Source: Atrichornis clamosus
Lineage: Eukaryota; Chordata; Aves; Passeriformes; Menuridae
Direction: 5' to 3'
Length of the DNA stretch: 64,000 bases
Assembly (NCBI GenBank): GCA_013400975.1
Contig: WBMZ01012045.1
Coordinates: 56,396-120,395 of the forward strand
Shown here: piece by piece, positions 60,014 to 64,000 of the stretch
Layout of the letters: each line of letters opens with the position of its first letter
Numbering within the stretch: the stretch's first letter is position 1
Made by a program: the position numbers and the translations under genes
Notes under the pieces: model-generated
Seen by the model: only the letters and a program-made list of their open reading frames with translations
Told to the model about the DNA's origin: nothing
The model's database searches: none

Positions 60014-63000
60014 ATAATTACAAATGTCAACATGAATTTTTCGGTTTGTTGCATAGTTTCATATAATTTATATACTTCTAAATTATAAAAATAATAATTA
60101 AAATCCCCAGTCATGCATTAGTGATCTAGGACAACATTATGCTAGAGGTTTCCAAAGTTCTAGTAATTTCACTATGGAATGGGCACAGAACTGACAAGAT
60201 TTTCTTGGTTACTAAAGGCATTGAATGGGGAAGTGTCACAAACAGTCCTTTTTGGACAAGAATCATATGCCATGGTTAATGCACTATTATCATCACTACT
60301 AGTGATGCAGTAAGTACTTTTTAGAAGTTCTACAGTTTGTTTTTCAGGAGTCCAAGAGCTTGTACAACTTCTGTACCCTACAGCCGCCAAAAGTCGAAGT
60401 AGACACAAGAATTTTGGGTGAAAGTAGAAGGTGCTAATTGAGACCACTTCTCACCTGAGGACTGAGCTTGTTAAAACAAAGACATGAAAGAATGAAGAAA
60501 ACAAATGCTCATCGAAGGGCAACATACTGGAGTAGAACACAGCAGAAGTGAGAAGAGGAAAAGGAGACAAGCCAGTCACGGTTAACAGGTTGTAACAAAA
60601 AGGCATAAAACAGCAAAATGGTGATTTATCAGCCAAGCTTCTCAGGCAGAAAAACTGAGATAATACTGTTTAAATACTATTCAGCAACTGTGTTTTAAAG
60701 ATTACCTGGAAAAGCAAAATAAATGTAGACAAATGTAGCATTCATATAGAACACAACAAACTGCTCTTGAGAGAGTTTACTGTGGTATGCAAGCCACCAT
60801 GGAAAGCAAATTATTAAGAACAAAATATATCCCCTTCTGCCACCCTAATCTACACCTCACAAAAAGCAACACAACTGCTTTGAGTTTTGGTCTCCTAGTG
60901 CCTTTGCTGGATATAGCCAAGATTCTTAAAGAAAGAGAATTCCCCTGCTTAGATGAGTATGTCCACCAAAATAACTGTTTGGTATTAGTCTGTATTTATT
61001 CATCATGGCAAGTTAAGGGTATTTCATCTCCCCCCAAAAGAGGCATGATATAAACAAACAATAGATGTTAATGCTTGAAGATAAACAGTTTTCATAGTTT
61101 TCTTCCTCATGTAGGAACAACCATTGTTAAGGCATAAACATGTACTATTAAGCAGTAGTCAACCAAAGGGTACAAAAAAGAAAAGGAATAACCAAATAAA
61201 ACATCAATAAACAGTGTTCAATAACATATTTACACACCATGTCGTAAAGTGCTGCAGCAGAATTAGTATTATTGATGCAAGCCAGGTTGTGTCTCTAAAT
61301 CCAACAGGACAAAGCCAGTTGAAGCACTGCATAGTTAAACTACTGATCATGACAATTAGACACATACACAAAAAAGACCCTGTCCTTTAATAAACTCTGA
61401 AGACAGATCTCTCCATATCCTTTGACATCGAGTACCAACACACGAAACTAATGACATGATTTAGAATCAAACAACAGGATAAGAAAATAAAAGGGAACTC
61501 TAAATCTACTTCACACTAAAAAAAATTTTTTAAGCATTTAAATACCTTTATACTAGCTACAAATGACATATATCAAAGAGGCAAAAGCTAAAAGTCAAAC
61601 CAATTTCTACACAAACGGAAAAAGGGAAAAAAATTTAAAAGAAAGTTGGGAAGAAAACCAGCAGAGAATTATATAAAGGAGTGCACATTTAAAAAAGATT
61701 AATATAAAAGCTGCTAAAGGTTAGAGAAAGGAATTGAAACATGCACGAAGGATGACAAAAATAAGGTGACAGTAAAAAGAAAAAGGATCTCTAGGAGAAT
61801 GACAATATATGCAGTCAAATATAGCAGCCACATCAAAAGAAGTTTTTTACCAATTAAAGCCTCAAGGCAAGAGACAAATCGAAAGTTGGATAGGCTACCC
61901 TAACATCTTAGAAAGCATTCAAAGAAATTACAGACCCCAGGATGGATCTTCAGGAGAACAGTACAAAAAGGACTAAACAAAGGATAAGAGCAAACAGGAC
62001 TTCTTCCCTCCTCCTCTTCTTCTTGGGAATGTGTACAGAAGAACATCAACAAATGGCAAAAAAAAATCCATTGAAAGATCAAAGAGCTTGAGATGAAAGC
62101 AAAATGCTACAGTTAAGTGCTGAGGTTGCAAGACACCTGAAGACAGAGAGGCAATGTACAGCAATGCTGTTCTGTAAGGTGCAATCCTCTGGTGATATTT
62201 AAAGAAATAACCCAAAGCCTGTGGACTTAAAACCAAACACCATCACTTCAGGTTCTGATGCAGTATTTTACGCAACGCTGAAGCATCATTCCACATTTAT
62301 TAACTTTATTAAGTATTAAAATATCCTTGCTTTGATTAAAAATAAGGATAGGGGACAGGTTGTAATACTAAGTTAGTAAGGTTAGAGTGTCACATTGTAT
62401 TACAGTGTGGAGGTCAAGGATGAAAACAAACATCACTACTGGAGACAGCACTTCAGGCAGATCAACAACAGCAAGAACCTGCCATGCTATGCAACAAAGA
62501 ATCCTTCATACAGAATCAGCACAAATTTAAACCCTGATGTATGCAGGGCCCTAAGTGTTAAATACAGAAAATGGGAAGATCTGGGCTTTAGGTGTGAGCC
62601 GACAATAATTCAAACTCCAGAGGAAGCCAGTCACCCCTCAAAAGGGCTTTTTCCAAAGCCATGAAAGAAAAAGCGCACACTTATCAGTACTACCATCCCC
62701 AGCCCAAGATATGTCTAATCTGTCACAGCGTACATGGAGGATTATATAAGATGTTCACAGCTGATAGTGGCATTCAGCCACTGCACCCTGCCCCATATCC
62801 AGAACTGACAAAATTTACAGATAAGATAGTTCAACATACTCAGTCTAAAGATGTGATGGAAAACCGTAACTTCAGGGGAACTACACACAAACACCAACGG
62901 GGATAAAAGCTAAAAACAGAAATAAAGAAGAATACTGGGATGCACATTTCAGCTGCACACACAGTACAGTGCCAACTAGAATAATTTAATTTTAAGCTGC

Positions 63001-63984
63001 CAAATACTTTTTATCAAAACTTGCCTTCACACAGTATTTTCTGTTGGTTGGTACTTTCTAGCTGGATAGTATTTTCCATCCTCGATTAATTATTTTCAAG
63101 GTAGCATTTAGATGCTGCTGGTCTAATTTAAAAGAAGGTTCAAAAAAACTGGCAAGGGTGAACAACTTGAAAGAATATCTTCCCTGCAAAACATCATTTC
63201 TTTGTCAGGCGTCTTTTCCTGATCAAAGCATTGTATTCAGTAAAAGCCAGGTAACTTTTTCCAGCAATATCTGTTGATCTGGTAGAAGATACCATCGTGC
63301 CCTGTGATTCTTACTGTATTTTACAAGGCTTATGCAAAATCCTTTCAACTATTTTGGATTTAAACATTAACAGATTTTCCCATCAGCCTGTGAGAACAAT
63401 TCAAAATCATGTGAACTTTCATATTTAGAATTCAGTATGAAAAAGCATAACTACATATAATAAAGTAGAGAATCCCATTCAGCTACTATCAAGTGCACTT
63501 GCAATCTCACAGGCACATGCCTAAAAGACTTGGAGCAAAAGGTGTTAGAAACTGAAAAGCAAATGTTTTTCAATTCTCCAAGCCTACTGCATGGCAGGAA
63601 TTGGAAGGCAGCAACTGTCTCAGGATGGCAAACCCAGGGGGAGGCAAGGGAAAGAAGGTTTTAATTATAATACAAACATGAAGTTCTACGTACCTTAATG
63701 AAGAATGTCCTGAAAGTTACTAAACTATGGCATGGCGAAAGTGGCAGATGTGACTGCAGCGAGGTACACATAGAAAGATGGTCTCACTTCTCAGAGTACC
63801 AAGACAATCTATTTTTACAAATTAACAACGTGTACGGTCTCTATGTGCAAAGGGGGGTACATTAATAACAAAACAAAAATCCCAGTGAATTTATAGGGAA
63901 TCCATTACAAAAAACACCACTGCTCTCTGTAATTTAAAATCTGCTTTCCAGTGACTGAGCCTGGCAAACTTCCAAAAAGCCCTT

Positions 63985-64000
63985 TGTGGTGGGTTTGTGT
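63985..64000 (+). mobile_element. Possible start of another LTR at the window edge
   Basis: TGTGGTGGGTTT at 63985-63996 is identical to the first 12 bases of the LTR at 30253. The window ends before this can be tested. Confidence 0.35.

Larger units (their letters stand above)
40645..64000 (-). other. KIF16B: KIF16B upstream intron, more than 23 kb, 5' end off window
   Basis: I found no match to the neck or motor exons of KIF16B on either strand. 40645-50390 and 54150-59910 are AT-rich unique intron with only small simple repeats. Named elements are CR1 fragments (50395-50520, 59912-60013), solo LTRs (51865-52441, 53295-54142), a hairpin at 42555-42580, a TTC repeat at 56799-56813 and a possible LTR start at 63985. 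Assigning this whole stretch to one intron is an inference; an undetected short exon is possible. Confidence 0.65.

Noticed and set aside
40645..64000. Search for the kinesin motor and neck exons of KIF16B
   Set aside because: I looked on the minus strand for the nucleotide-binding, switch and neck motifs and found none, so the 23 kb is treated as intron. A very short exon could still be missed by eye.
1..64000. CRISPR arrays, bacterial operons, phage or toxin-antitoxin modules
   Set aside because: There are no spaced direct repeats of CRISPR type and no dense coding. The exon-intron structure and the CR1/LTR content show a bird nuclear genome.

Overview
This window is vertebrate nuclear DNA, almost certainly from a bird and probably a songbird. 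It is AT-rich and intron-dominated, and it carries several 3' fragments of CR1 LINEs plus several solo LTRs of avian endogenous-retrovirus type, many flanked by 4-5 bp target duplications. There is no prokaryotic gene organisation, no CRISPR array and no operon. The many short ORFs are chance ORFs or repeat-derived ORFs, apart from those overlapping the exons listed here.

The only protein-coding gene I can support is KIF16B (kinesin-3 family, endosomal motor, also called SNX23). It runs on the minus strand, from high to low coordinates. Twelve consecutive coding exons lie between 40644 and 4086. They total 2421 nt (807 codons), have canonical GT..AG borders, and their phases join without a gap. 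In transcript order they encode the linker after the motor domain, an FHA domain (exons at 39930-39981, 38635-38772 and 34383-34465), a serine-rich linker, a long coiled-coil stalk (25505-25558, the 1356-nt exon 22776-24131, and the start of 19173-19331), a variable linker (19173-19331, 18218-18323, 17643-17693), and the first part of the PX domain (11272-11394 and 4086-4175). The motor domain lies beyond the right edge. The rest of the PX domain lies beyond the left edge.

The most unusual item is between the exons at 17643 and 11394. A 3' splice site at 16823/16824 opens an exon that is in phase with the preceding KIF16B exon and stays open for 244 codons to a stop at 16088-16090. Beyond the stop, coding-like sequence continues to 14977, broken by frame changes and by a TGA that could be a decayed CGA, and ends near an ATTAAA polyadenylation signal. 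This could be an alternative last exon giving a PX-less KIF16B, the remains of a longer ancestral C-terminal exon, or both.

The rest is intron. It contains CR1 fragments at 1717, 5727, 31424, 50395 and 59912; solo LTRs at 2783 (inserted into the first CR1), 6067, 30253, 33569, 36339, 51865 and 53295; a possible LTR start at the right edge; a perfect 83-bp tandem duplication near 8 kb; microsatellites; and G-quadruplex-prone tracts.
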